Notes under the pieces: model-generated
Told to the model about the DNA's origin: nothing
Database searches by the model: none
The model's input: only the letters and a program-made list of their open reading frames with translations
Shown here: positions 17,936 to 26,480 of the stretch, piece by piece
How the letters are laid out: each line of letters opens with the position of its first letter
Position numbering within the stretch: position 1 is the first letter of the stretch
Position numbers and translations under genes: made by a program
Source of the DNA: Oligoflexales bacterium
GTDB taxonomy: Bacteria; Bdellovibrionota_B; Oligoflexia; Oligoflexales; RGVZ01
Length of the DNA: 64,000 nt
Direction of reading: 5' to 3'
Assembly (NCBI GenBank): GCA_947494335.1
Contig: CANLUT010000001.1
Coordinates: 558,001-622,000, forward strand

Positions 17936-19483
17936 TCATGTTGATGCTTTGCGGCTGGCATGACGACGAAGGATATTTGGCTTTTCTGCCTTCACCATCG
18001 ACTCAACAGATTTCTTAAACGTTCCGTATCGCTCGCGAGCAAGTTTGAACGCAGCCGCATGCTCGACAATGGGTTCAGAATAATGAGTGCCGATGACGCA
18101 TCCGACATCGTTCTGCAGGCTGAGCGGCATCTTGTGTGGTTCAGCAAGGTATTCCCTCGGAACATTCGCTAGTTCAGGCAGGTATTGCCGAATGAAATGT
18201 CCCTCGGGATCTTGGTCGATGACCTGCTTGATCGGCGAGTATATCCTTATGGCATTGATACCGGTGGTGCCAGCCTGCATCTGAACTTGACTGAAATGAA
18301 TACCCGGCTCAAAGTCGAGGAAATGGCGCGCAAGGAACAGCGCGGGTTTGCGCCAATGCAGCCAAAGCTGATAGCTCGCAAACGATATAAGCATGGCGCG
18401 CATGCGAAAATTGATCCATCCACCTCGGTGTAGCGCCCTCATGCAGGCATCCACCATCGGATATCCGGTTTGACCTAGACACCATGCTTGAAAGTGATCG
18501 TCATTGAATTGCGACTCCCGCATTCCATCAAAAGCACGCATGACATTCTCGAATTCAAGAGCCGGTTCGGTCTCAAGCTTCTGAATGAAGTGACAGTGCC
18601 ATCTTAAGCGTGCCTCAAAAGCACTTAGCGATAAAAACCACGTCCGTTCCACGGGTAGGCCAAACGATCGCTGTTCGCGCAACTCAGCGACGCGCGCACG
18701 GGTTGACTGATAAACCGTACGCATTGAAATGTTGCCCCAAGCCAGGTATGGGCTAAGCCGACTGCAAACGCGGAATCCAGTCACTGGGCTTGACATGCCA
18801 AAGCTATAGGTCAATCCGCGTTCGTCGAGGAACGACCCGAGCATCTGATGGGCCCTCATTTCCCCGGCTTTAAGAGCTTCCGGTTTTGAGAATCCGTTAC
18901 TTCTGATGACATCGTTATCCGGAACGCCGGTCCATGGATATATCAACGCTTTCTGCTGGACAGTGAGTGGAAATTTCAAAGCAGGAGCTGGCATTACCTC
19001 AGCTGACATGTGCTGCTCCCATCTTTCTGCCCAGCCATCGCGCGACTTAAGTCGCCTGATTACACCAAATTGTCTGACTTCATGCCAAGGAATCGACTTT
19101 CCCTTGCACCACTCTGCGAGCATCAGATCCCTTTTGAAGGTCAGATCATTTCCTGTTTCCTCATGGCTCCAAATGGAGCTGAATTTCCAGATGCTCCAGA
19201 GCTTTTCCAACCCGAAAATTGCGTCACCATGAAAAACCAAAAGATCGGATCCAAGCCGGCGAAGGCTTGATTGAAGTTCGATGAGCGACTCGCGGATGAA
19301 GTCAAAGTGTGAGCGATCAAATTCCGGCGATGAGACCAACTCGGGCTCGATTATATACACACCAACGACCGGCCCCCGCTGGGCCGCATGGGTCAGTGCC
19401 GCATGATCTCTGATGCGCAAGTCACGCTTGAACCAAACCACCTGGAGTTGGGGTTCTGATGAATTTGTCAGCTTGAGGCTCAC
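17936..19483 (-). CDS. Cryptochrome/photolyase family protein
   Basis: A 515-residue flavoprotein. The N-terminal alpha/beta antenna domain starts LQVVWFKRDLRIRDHAAL. The C-terminal FAD domain carries TGYPMVDACMRAL, GWINFRMRAML and GTTGINAIRIYSP, where the FAD-binding and electron-transfer residues of the family lie. It should use blue light to repair pyrimidine dimers or (6-4) products, or act as a sensor; the subclass cannot be settled by eye. The cysteine ligands of FeS-type photolyases are not evident. The GTG at 19483 has AGGAG 8 nt upstream; the ATG at 19507 is the alternative. The whole gene sits between two 155-bp direct repeats. Confidence 0.88.
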   Translation of the reverse strand: MSLKLTNSSEPQLQVVWFKRDLRIRDHAALTHAAQRGPVVGVYIIEPELVSSPEFDRSHFDFIRESLIELQSSLRRLGSDLLVFHGDAIFGLEKLWSIWKFSSIWSHEETGNDLTFKRDLMLAEWCKGKSIPWHEVRQFGVIRRLKSRDGWAERWEQHMSAEVMPAPALKFPLTVQQKALIYPWTGVPDNDVIRSNGFSKPEALKAGEMRAHQMLGSFLDERGLTYSFGMSSPVTGFRVCSRLSPYLAWGNISMRTVYQSTRARVAELREQRSFGLPVERTWFLSLSAFEARLRWHCHFIQKLETEPALEFENVMRAFDGMRESQFNDDHFQAWCLGQTGYPMVDACMRALHRGGWINFRMRAMLISFASYQLWLHWRKPALFLARHFLDFEPGIHFSQVQMQAGTTGINAIRIYSPIKQVIDQDPEGHFIRQYLPELANVPREYLAEPHKMPLSLQNDVGCVIGTHYSEPIVEHAAAFKLARERYGTFKKSVESMVKAEKPNILRRHASRKAST

Positions 19484-19723
19484 GGCAAGGTCTCCTACAC
19501 TTATCATGTTCCTTTTATCACCAATGAACGCAGCTGGCTCAGCTCAAAATCTCAGACGCCACGGTGCACAATCTGAAAGTACACATGTCAACGGGGGATT
19601 CTAAGGTGGCTCATGTCATTATTCACACCCGACAAGCTTTTAGTGCCAACAGAAATTGTCAGGCATTGGGCGCTTTTGCGGTGCATATGTTTTGGTTTTC
19701 GCATGAAAAAAAAGCTGGATGCA

Positions 19724-19769
19724 GGAGCGTCAAGCAAGGAAAACTGTTGTGGCCTATAGTGGCCACTGA
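19724..19769 (+). pseudogene. Remnant of the glutathione transferase C-terminus
   Basis: In the transferase frame it reads ERQARKTVVAYSGH-stop, against ERQAWKNVVSYSGH-stop in the intact gene. A weaker match (KSWMQ for KAWIN) continues a few codons upstream. The remaining 19508-19710 stretch shows no recognisable gene. Confidence 0.8.
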
Positions 19770-19878
19770 TGGTTGCAAATGATTTTGAACTACGCGTCTT
19801 GTGACTGAGGCGCGGCCTGTTCTCGAACATACAAGATCATCACAGCGGATAGAGCGAAAAACACACCGACCACTGGTC
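19724..19878. repeat. 155-bp direct repeat, copy 2 (right of photolyase)
   Basis: This block aligns to 17761-17915 at 139 of 155 positions with no gaps. It holds the intact 3' end of the symporter gene (minus strand) and, on the plus strand, a broken 3' end of the glutathione transferase. Confidence 0.95.
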
Positions 19879-21130
19879 CAAAGAGCAGTGAAATTTTTTG
19901 TGTGACGTCAGGCGCAACAGAGGATGCGCCTGAGGTGTATCCAATAGCCTCCAGAAGATAGCCACCAGCTGCGATGGCTACAGCCCGCGCCGACTTTGCG
20001 ACAAACTTCCAGAAGCCAAACACTTGCCCCATGGCTTGGTCAGAGATTTTAGAAACCTCAGCCACGTCTACAAGCAGAGACTCGAGTAAACCCGTAGACC
20101 CGAGCAAGATTCCTCCGACGATGGCCATGATCATGGGGCCAATGAGGTCTTTCGGAGGTAGGGCGGGATAGACCAATGCGGTGATAACTCCGAGTGCAAG
20201 TGTGCCAATAGCCACCAGCTTTGGCTTTGAGATGGATTTGGAAAACTTGACCCAAAGAGGCAAAGTGGCGCAAAGGCTAACGATAAAAACCAGTAGGACT
20301 TTTCCTAGAGCCTCTTCTGACAGTTCAAGACTATAGCGGTAATAATAAAGAGCCCAGGTGGAATTTAGTCCCTGACCCAGTGTCGCGACGAAGAATGCAG
20401 CCATGAGTATTTTGATGGGGTTGGCAATTCTAGCTCGCGGCGATGTTGTTGTCGGAAGATCGTCTCTCGTCGCGGAAGCTATTTGAGATCTCCAAACGCT
20501 GGCAATCGTTGCCGCGGCGCTGAGGATGCTGATCGCTGCAACAGCTTTGACGATTTCTGGCTGATTTTCTGTGGAATTGTAGCCAAGGCTGACAAAAATA
20601 ACCGGCGTCAAAATTCCAACCAATAGTCCGAGCAGTGTCATCAAGGTGCGCCAGGCGTATAGGCTAGTGCGCTCTTCTTTTGTTTTTGCAAGATCTTGTC
20701 CGAGGGCCAAATGAGGAATCGACACCATCGTCATGGCGGAGTTTAAAAGAATATTCAGCAAGGTGATTTGCCAAAACACCCATTGGACAGATGATGTCTT
20801 GACGGATTCAACAAGGTAGATTTGAACAAATGAAACAGCAAGAATCGGCGCTCCTGCGATCATCCAAGGTAGACGTCGACCCATGAAAGACCTTGTTCGA
20901 TCAGAGATTCGCCCGAGAATTGGATCTGCAAATGCATCCCACAAGACGCCTATAGCGACAGCATATCCTGCTAGATCTGCGGGGAGGCCGACGCGGTCGG
21001 TGAGAAAAATCATCAAATATAGTCTAAGGAAGCTTTCAATGGAGCTAACACCGAGTTCGGCCAGCCCATAGGTGGCCTGGCGGCCGTGGGATAAATGGGG
21101 AGGCGCCATGGATGTTGTTTGTGCAGTCAT
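19790..21130 (-). CDS. GPH-type major facilitator symporter (MFS_2)
   Basis: A 446-residue membrane protein with about 12 hydrophobic segments. The early motif DAFADPILGRISDRTRSFMGRR is seen in two halves (DAFADPILG and SDRT..GRR) and is typical of the glycoside-pentoside-hexuronide:cation symporter family. The ATG at 21130 overlaps the stop of the DUF1295 gene by 4 nt. Relatives of this transporter occur in the singlet-oxygen operon of Rhodobacter sphaeroides beside cyclopropane-synthase-like genes, so here it may move a lipid or sugar-lipid rather than a sugar. Its 3' end lies in direct repeat copy 2. Confidence 0.82.
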   Translation of the reverse strand: MTAQTTSMAPPHLSHGRQATYGLAELGVSSIESFLRLYLMIFLTDRVGLPADLAGYAVAIGVLWDAFADPILGRISDRTRSFMGRRLPWMIAGAPILAVSFVQIYLVESVKTSSVQWVFWQITLLNILLNSAMTMVSIPHLALGQDLAKTKEERTSLYAWRTLMTLLGLLVGILTPVIFVSLGYNSTENQPEIVKAVAAISILSAAATIASVWRSQIASATRDDLPTTTSPRARIANPIKILMAAFFVATLGQGLNSTWALYYYRYSLELSEEALGKVLLVFIVSLCATLPLWVKFSKSISKPKLVAIGTLALGVITALVYPALPPKDLIGPMIMAIVGGILLGSTGLLESLLVDVAEVSKISDQAMGQVFGFWKFVAKSARAVAIAAGGYLLEAIGYTSGASSVAPDVTQKISLLFGPVVGVFFALSAVMILYVREQAAPQSQDA

Positions 21131-21972
21131 GTCGTTGTCACATTCGTGAATACAAAAATGATGGCAGCCACGGAAATGAGTCCAAGCCAAAATTTCCACT
21201 TAGGGAAAAATGCAGGTGTTGCTGCAACGTACTCTGCATATCCGGGTTTATTCACTTTTAAGTTTTTCTCTAGCATTGCAACACCGCTGACATTGATAAT
21301 GAAAAGAGTCATGACAAGTGGGCCTATGAGAGTCAGCCATCCGGTCAAGCTGCTCTCAGTAAGTGCAAAAAGACCAAATCCCCACCATTGGAGCGTATCG
21401 CCGAAGTAATTTGGGTGCCTGGTCACAGACCACAAGCCCGACGTCAATAGTTTTCCTTTGTTGGTGGCATCCGACTTGAACCGCGACAGTTGGAGGTCAC
21501 CGCCGGCCTCCAAAATAAAGCCAACTAGCCAAACCCAAATCCCCGCGTAGGCCAGTCCCTCGAAACCGCCGGCTCGAGGTGCTGCCAGTACATATATCAC
21601 TGGTGCTGCCACAATTAACATCAGCGCGCCCTGGAGCATGAATACGCTGAGAAAGGAGTACCACCAGAAGCTTCCTCCGTGATGATTACGCATCTCAACG
21701 TACCGATAGTCCTCACCGTGACCGCGATTTCTAAAATGAATATAAAGACTTAGTCGTAGACCCCAAATACTTACGATAACGGTCAGTAAGGTCATTTGGG
21801 TATTCATTTCGGGCGTCACCAAAGCCAAAGCCCAGGCAATGAATACGAATCCGGCACCCCAAAAGCGATCAACAATGCTCGCATCTTTGGCGATAAGACT
21901 GATGATCCAAAGTGCGGTCATCAACGAGAATACAACGGACATGGCGATTTGATAGGCACCCCAAAAGCTCAT
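21127..21972 (-). CDS. DUF1295 (steroid 5-alpha-reductase-like) membrane protein
   Basis: A 281-residue protein with six or seven hydrophobic segments and the family motif TRHPNYFGDTLQWWGFGL near residue 195. DUF1295 belongs to the steroid reductase/isoprenylcysteine methyltransferase fold, so a lipid-modifying reductase role is plausible but unproven. GAGG precedes the ATG at 21972. It forms an operon with the symporter and diverges from the FAD oxidoreductase operon. Confidence 0.82.
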   Translation of the reverse strand: MSFWGAYQIAMSVVFSLMTALWIISLIAKDASIVDRFWGAGFVFIAWALALVTPEMNTQMTLLTVIVSIWGLRLSLYIHFRNRGHGEDYRYVEMRNHHGGSFWWYSFLSVFMLQGALMLIVAAPVIYVLAAPRAGGFEGLAYAGIWVWLVGFILEAGGDLQLSRFKSDATNKGKLLTSGLWSVTRHPNYFGDTLQWWGFGLFALTESSLTGWLTLIGPLVMTLFIINVSGVAMLEKNLKVNKPGYAEYVAATPAFFPKWKFWLGLISVAAIIFVFTNVTTT

Positions 21973-22015
21973 CCTAACCTCGACGCAAGATTATTGATCG
22001 ACTCCAATGTTTATA

Positions 22016-22041
22016 TGATCCGATGAAAACCGAAGTTTAAC
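22016..22041 (+). promoter_or_regulatory. TGATCC-type ECF-sigma-like promoter
   Basis: TGATCC at 22016-22021 and TAAC at 22038-22041 are 16 nt apart, in the 158-nt divergent gap upstream of the FAD oxidoreductase. TGATCC is the -35 element I recall for promoters of the RpoE sigma factor held by ChrR in Rhodobacter. No rpoE or chrR gene is in this window, so the link is inference. Confidence 0.4.
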
Positions 22042-22130
22042 AAGGGTTACTACCTGTTTAAGCACTAGATTTATTGGGGTGTCGTTTGCTACTCTGTGGG
22101 CGAATTCAAATTGCATAACAGGATGGAGCT

Positions 22131-23384
22131 GTGGCCAAAGTAGCCGTTGTTGGAGCGGGCATTTCAGGAATGATGACCGCATGGATGTTGCATAAGCGGC
22201 ACGATGTCACTGTGTTTCAAAATCAAAATTATCTGGGTGGCCATACGCATACCCATGACTTTGAAGCCGATGGTAAAGTTTGGCCCGTTGACTCAGGTTT
22301 TATTGTTTATAACAACAAGACCTATCCGAATTTTATTCGATTGCTCGAAAGGTTAGGTGTCGAAGGACGCCCGACATCGATGTCGTTTAGCGTAATCAGC
22401 GAGCGAGATAATCTTGAATATAACGGCACATCGATAAACGCGCTATTTGCGCAGCGAACGAATATCATTCGCCCGCGATTTTGGCGGATGATTTACGGAA
22501 TTTTGGCCTTCAATGCAGAATGTAAAAAAATAGTAACTGAGCAGCCTACCGACGAAACCTTAGGTGCTTTCTTGAAGCGCCATAAGTTTCCCGCTGAACT
22601 GGGGCTTTACTACATCAAGCCTATGACGGCTGCAGTTTGGTCTGCCGGTACGCGAAGTGTAGAAGACATGCCGATTTACTTTATTGCTCGCTTTTTTGAA
22701 AATCACGGATTTTTGAATATCGATGATCGTCCGCAGTGGTACACCGTTAAGGGTGGATCGAGGAGCTATGCGCGTAAAATTGCAGACGCCCTCGGTAGTG
22801 GATTCAAAATGGATCATCGTGTTGTGGGTATTAAGCGACAAGATGGAAAGCCCCAGGTGAAAGTCGATGGCCATGATTGGCAGCAGTTCGATCACGTCAT
22901 TCTGGCCTGCCATAGCGATGAGGCATTGGCTTTGCTGAACGATGCAACCTCAACGGAGCGCTCGGTCTTGGGTGATATTCCGTATGTGAACAATGACATC
23001 ATCATTCATACGGATACCCGAATGATGCCAAAGCGAAAACTGGCGTGGGCAGCCTGGAATTATCACCTGTTTGATGCTCAGTCCGATGACGTTTCGGTGA
23101 CATACAATATGAACATCTTGCAGGGTCATGAGTGTCCCACGCAGTTTATGGTCAGTCTTAACTGCCAGGGTCACGTGGATGAACGTAAAATTTTGAAAAA
23201 GCTAACCTATAGGCACCCTGTATATACGACAAAAACCGTCGCGGCTCAGGCTCGACATGGAGAGATATCGGGAGTCAGTGGGACTCATTTTTGTGGTGCC
23301 TATTGGGCAAATGGTTTTCACGAAGACGGAGTTGTGAGTGCGTTAAGAGTTGTAAAAGCTGTAGATCCTGAGGTGAGTCTGTGA
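22131..23384 (+). CDS. FAD-dependent oxidoreductase of the cyclopropane-synthase cluster
   Basis: A 417-residue flavoprotein starting AKVAVVGAGISGMMTAWML, a Rossmann GxGxxG motif, then LGGHTHTHD and VDSGFIVYN, typical of the amine-oxidase/NAD(P)-binding family always found with DUF1365 and Cfa-like genes. The C-terminal GTHFCGAYWANGFHEDGV is the closing FAD motif. In Rhodobacter a desaturase (UfaD) and related flavoproteins of such clusters act on methylated phospholipid acyl chains in making furan fatty acids. The start is GTG with AGGA upstream. It is the first gene of a four-gene operon with 4-nt overlaps. Confidence 0.85.
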   Translation: MAKVAVVGAGISGMMTAWMLHKRHDVTVFQNQNYLGGHTHTHDFEADGKVWPVDSGFIVYNNKTYPNFIRLLERLGVEGRPTSMSFSVISERDNLEYNGTSINALFAQRTNIIRPRFWRMIYGILAFNAECKKIVTEQPTDETLGAFLKRHKFPAELGLYYIKPMTAAVWSAGTRSVEDMPIYFIARFFENHGFLNIDDRPQWYTVKGGSRSYARKIADALGSGFKMDHRVVGIKRQDGKPQVKVDGHDWQQFDHVILACHSDEALALLNDATSTERSVLGDIPYVNNDIIIHTDTRMMPKRKLAWAAWNYHLFDAQSDDVSVTYNMNILQGHECPTQFMVSLNCQGHVDERKILKKLTYRHPVYTTKTVAAQARHGEISGVSGTHFCGAYWANGFHEDGVVSALRVVKAVDPEVSL

Positions 23385-24169
23385 CGACTGCTGGGGCATT
23401 TATGGATAATGCAGTTTATGAAGGTGTGGTGGAGCATCGTCGTCATGTCGAACGCCGTCATGCCTTTAAATACTCGCTTTATATGCTCTGGCTTAGGGTG
23501 TCTGAGGTTGATGATCCAAAGGCCTCATGGCCTCTGATATCTCGGGCTGCCTTTGCACCGGTCTCGGTTTGTCAGGGTGATTATCTCGCGCATCGCTCTG
23601 AGGCGAGTTTGAAGGATCGTTTGGCTGCCGAAATAAAAGAAAAAACTAAGGGCGATTGGGATGGCGAAGCCTTTATGTTAGCTAACCCGCGCCATTTTGG
23701 GTTTGTGATGAACCCGTTAGCGCTCTATTACTGCTTTAATAAGCAGCAAAACCTTGTTTACATTGTGGGTGAGATTACCAACACGCCTTGGGCCGAGCGT
23801 CATTGCTATGTGTTTGATATGATGGCCAGCCAGGATTTGAAGATCGCCAAGTTTTCGTTCAAGAAGACCTTCCATGTGTCACCATTTTTACCCATGGAGA
23901 TGGATTATACTTGGAACCTCAGTCAGCCGGGAAAGATGTTGACTGTGAATATTTGGAATCGTGTGGAGTCGCGAGTTGATTTCGAAGCCCATTTGATGTT
24001 GGCGCGTCGCAGTCTGTCGGGATTTGAGATGCTGCGACAAATGGTGCTTAGACCCCTCATGACATTTAAGGTGTGGCTTGGAATCTATGTCAATGCAGGA
24101 ATTCTTTACGCGATCAAACGGGTTCGGTTTTATGATCATCCAAAACTTAAAGAAGGGGGTCCTTCGTGA
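23381..24169 (+). CDS. DUF1365 family protein
   Basis: A 262-residue protein with the DUF1365 pattern: YEGVVEHRRHVERRHAFKY at the N-terminus (in pieces), RHFGFVMNPLALYYCF in the middle and FHVSPFLPMEMDYTW near residue 165. Its biochemical role is unknown, but it is almost always encoded between the FAD oxidoreductase and a Cfa-like methyltransferase. The GTG start overlaps the preceding stop (GTGA). Confidence 0.88.
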   Translation: MTTAGAFMDNAVYEGVVEHRRHVERRHAFKYSLYMLWLRVSEVDDPKASWPLISRAAFAPVSVCQGDYLAHRSEASLKDRLAAEIKEKTKGDWDGEAFMLANPRHFGFVMNPLALYYCFNKQQNLVYIVGEITNTPWAERHCYVFDMMASQDLKIAKFSFKKTFHVSPFLPMEMDYTWNLSQPGKMLTVNIWNRVESRVDFEAHLMLARRSLSGFEMLRQMVLRPLMTFKVWLGIYVNAGILYAIKRVRFYDHPKLKEGGPS

Positions 24170-25446
24170 GCGGTATCAATGAACAAGTCAATCTCTCCAC
24201 ATGGGGTGTCACATGGCTTGCCAAGCCTCTGAGAGCGCTTCTTCTGAAGCAGCTAGCAAAGATCAGTTACGGTTGCCTGGTCTTCTCCGAAGGCTCAACT
24301 TTAACAACCTGCGGAGTTGAACGCGCCGGTGAGCCAAAGGCCATGATTCGTGTTACGCGCGATTCAATATGGGAGCGCGTAGTGTTCGGTGGAACTGTTG
24401 GTGCTGCCGAATCATACATGGATGGAGATTGGAGCACAGACGATCTTGTAGCGGTCATCCGGATTTTTTGTGGCAACCGCGACGTCATGCAGGGGATGGA
24501 AGGTGGTCTTGCGCTGCTTAAGTGGCCGGCTCTTAAGATTTGGCATGTGATGCGCCGAGACACCATTGCACAGGCGCGCAAGAATATTGCAGCACACTAT
24601 GATTTGGGTAATGAATTTTTTGATGCTTGGCTTGATCCGACCATGGCCTACTCCTGCGGAATTTTCACAAAGGAAGACAGCACCATGCTTGGCGCATCGC
24701 TTCGTAAAATTTACGCGTTGTGCGAGAAGCTGGACCTTACGGCGTCAGATCATCTTTTGGAAATCGGATCTGGTTGGGGAGCACTCGCAATCTTTGCTGC
24801 CAGTAATTACGGTTGTAAGGTGACGACCGCCACGATCAGTCAAAATCAGTACAATCATGTGCGTTCCGAGGTTGAGCGTCTTAAGCTCGGCCATTTGGTC
24901 ACCCCAGTGTTTTGTGACTACAGAAAGCTCACCGGCAAATACAACAAGATTGTTAGCGTCGAAATGATAGAGGCCGTGGGCCACAATTATTTAGACACGT
25001 ATTTCGAAAAGATCGGGCATCTTCTGACCAATGACGGGGTTGCAGCGATCCAGGCGATCACCATCCGGGATCAGTCCTACGAAAATGCCATCCGTAATGT
25101 GGATTTCATTCAGCGTTACATATTCCCTGGAAGTAATATTCCAAGTGTTTCGCGCATGATGGAGTCGGTACGTGATTATACGGATATGGTGCTCACAGAC
25201 TTTGACGACATCACGGAGCACTACAGCAAGACGCTTAGCGAGTGGCGGTCAGCGTTTTGGCGCGCAGAGCCCAGACTTAGGGCTATGGGCTTAAATGACC
25301 CAACGATGCGGATGTGGGATTTTTATTTTGCATACTGCGAAGGTGGCTTTTCAGAACGTGTCATTGGCGTGTGTCAATATCTTCTAACTAAGCCACAATA
25401 CAAGCGCTCCAAGGCGCGCCTATATGGGAAAGGACACAATCTATGA
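24166..25446 (+). CDS. Cyclopropane-fatty-acyl-phospholipid synthase-like methyltransferase
   Basis: A 426-residue protein of Cfa type. The N-terminal helical domain precedes ARKNIAAHYDLGNEFFDAWL, then the SAM motif LEIGSGWGALAIFAA and VSVEMIEAVGHNYLDTYF, with the conserved catalytic-region residues of Cfa. It would transfer a methyl from SAM to unsaturated phospholipid chains, giving methyl-branched or cyclopropane products. The GTG start overlaps the DUF1365 stop by 4 nt, and its stop overlaps the second methyltransferase. Confidence 0.9.
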   Translation: MSGINEQVNLSTWGVTWLAKPLRALLLKQLAKISYGCLVFSEGSTLTTCGVERAGEPKAMIRVTRDSIWERVVFGGTVGAAESYMDGDWSTDDLVAVIRIFCGNRDVMQGMEGGLALLKWPALKIWHVMRRDTIAQARKNIAAHYDLGNEFFDAWLDPTMAYSCGIFTKEDSTMLGASLRKIYALCEKLDLTASDHLLEIGSGWGALAIFAASNYGCKVTTATISQNQYNHVRSEVERLKLGHLVTPVFCDYRKLTGKYNKIVSVEMIEAVGHNYLDTYFEKIGHLLTNDGVAAIQAITIRDQSYENAIRNVDFIQRYIFPGSNIPSVSRMMESVRDYTDMVLTDFDDITEHYSKTLSEWRSAFWRAEPRLRAMGLNDPTMRMWDFYFAYCEGGFSERVIGVCQYLLTKPQYKRSKARLYGKGHNL

Positions 25447-26480
25447 TTTCCGGAATTGACTTAGCTGAGAAGGGTCTTGCGCCTGATTTCGCAATTAGGG
25501 CTGGTATCAGACAGCTTTTGAATGTTCGCTTGAAACAATGTGCCAGTACATCTGGCGAGGCGTCTTGGGAGGCTACTAAGCTATTTCTGCAAGATATGAA
25601 TAAGTCACCATTAGCGTTGCATACGGCTGATGCAAATACGCAGCACTACGAGGTGCCGACCGAGTTTTATGACTACTGCCTCGGACCCAGGAAGAAATAC
25701 AGCTCTTGCTACTTTGTGACTGGTCGTGAGTCTCTTGCAGAAGCTGAAGAGATCATGTTAGCCAAGACCTGCGAGCGCGCCCAACTGAAAGACGGCCAAG
25801 CTGTTCTTGAGCTGGGCTGCGGATGGGGAAGTCTGTCTTTGTGGATGGCTGAAAAATATCCGCGTTCCAACATTACGGTTGTGTCCAACAGCGCCACCCA
25901 GAGACAGTACATTGAGGGTGTTGCCAAAAGTAAGGGGTTTAAAAATCTTACGGTCATCACCTGTGACATGAATGAATTTAATATTGATCAAACATTTGAC
26001 CGGGTCGTCTCGGTTGAGATGTTTGAGCATATGCGTAACTGGAAGCTCCTATTTGAGCGAGTCAGTGGCTGGCTTAAGCCAGACGGTAAATTATTCTTTC
26101 ATATTTTCGTCCATCAGTTTTACACGTATCCATTTGAAACATCTGGAGATGATGACTGGATGGGACGCCACTTCTTCACCGGTGGGATCATGCCCGCTTT
26201 TGATTTGCCGCTCAGATTTCAGGAGCATCTGAAGATCGAAGACAAGTGGCAGGTCAATGGAACGCACTATGGTGAGACGGCTGAATGGTGGCTGAAAAAT
26301 CTAGATGCTAATCGGGATAAGGCTCTCGACGTTTTCCGTCGTCACCCTAATCACCAAGGTGAGTCACCGTCCGTTATGGTCAACCGTTGGCGGATTTTCT
26401 TCATGGCCTGCGCAGAGCTTTGGAATTTCCGCGAAGGTCGCGAGTGGTTTGTGGGTCATTACCTATTTAGCAAGCGTTGA
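25443..26480 (+). CDS. Second SAM methyltransferase, Cfa / coclaurine-N-methyltransferase-like
   Basis: A 345-residue protein with a shorter N-terminal part than Cfa. It contains TQHYEVPTEFYDYCLGP, KKYSSCYF, the SAM motif LELGCGWGSLSLWMAEKYP and VVSNSATQRQYI. This combination is characteristic of the bacterial relatives of plant coclaurine N-methyltransferase. In this operon it probably methylates a lipid, perhaps a product of the first enzyme. It ends back to back with the KamA-family gene, with no space for a terminator. Confidence 0.85.
   Translation: MISGIDLAEKGLAPDFAIRAGIRQLLNVRLKQCASTSGEASWEATKLFLQDMNKSPLALHTADANTQHYEVPTEFYDYCLGPRKKYSSCYFVTGRESLAEAEEIMLAKTCERAQLKDGQAVLELGCGWGSLSLWMAEKYPRSNITVVSNSATQRQYIEGVAKSKGFKNLTVITCDMNEFNIDQTFDRVVSVEMFEHMRNWKLLFERVSGWLKPDGKLFFHIFVHQFYTYPFETSGDDDWMGRHFFTGGIMPAFDLPLRFQEHLKIEDKWQVNGTHYGETAEWWLKNLDANRDKALDVFRRHPNHQGESPSVMVNRWRIFFMACAELWNFREGREWFVGHYLFSKR

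Noticed and set aside
19508-19723. Short plus-strand frames between photolyase and repeat copy 2.
   Set aside because: No ribosome site or family motif; best explained as decayed transferase sequence and the photolyase upstream region.
17936-19724. Insertion sequence or transposon carrying the photolyase.
   Set aside because: No transposase, no terminal inverted repeats and no short target duplication; the flanking repeats are gene ends, which points to homologous integration or duplication instead.
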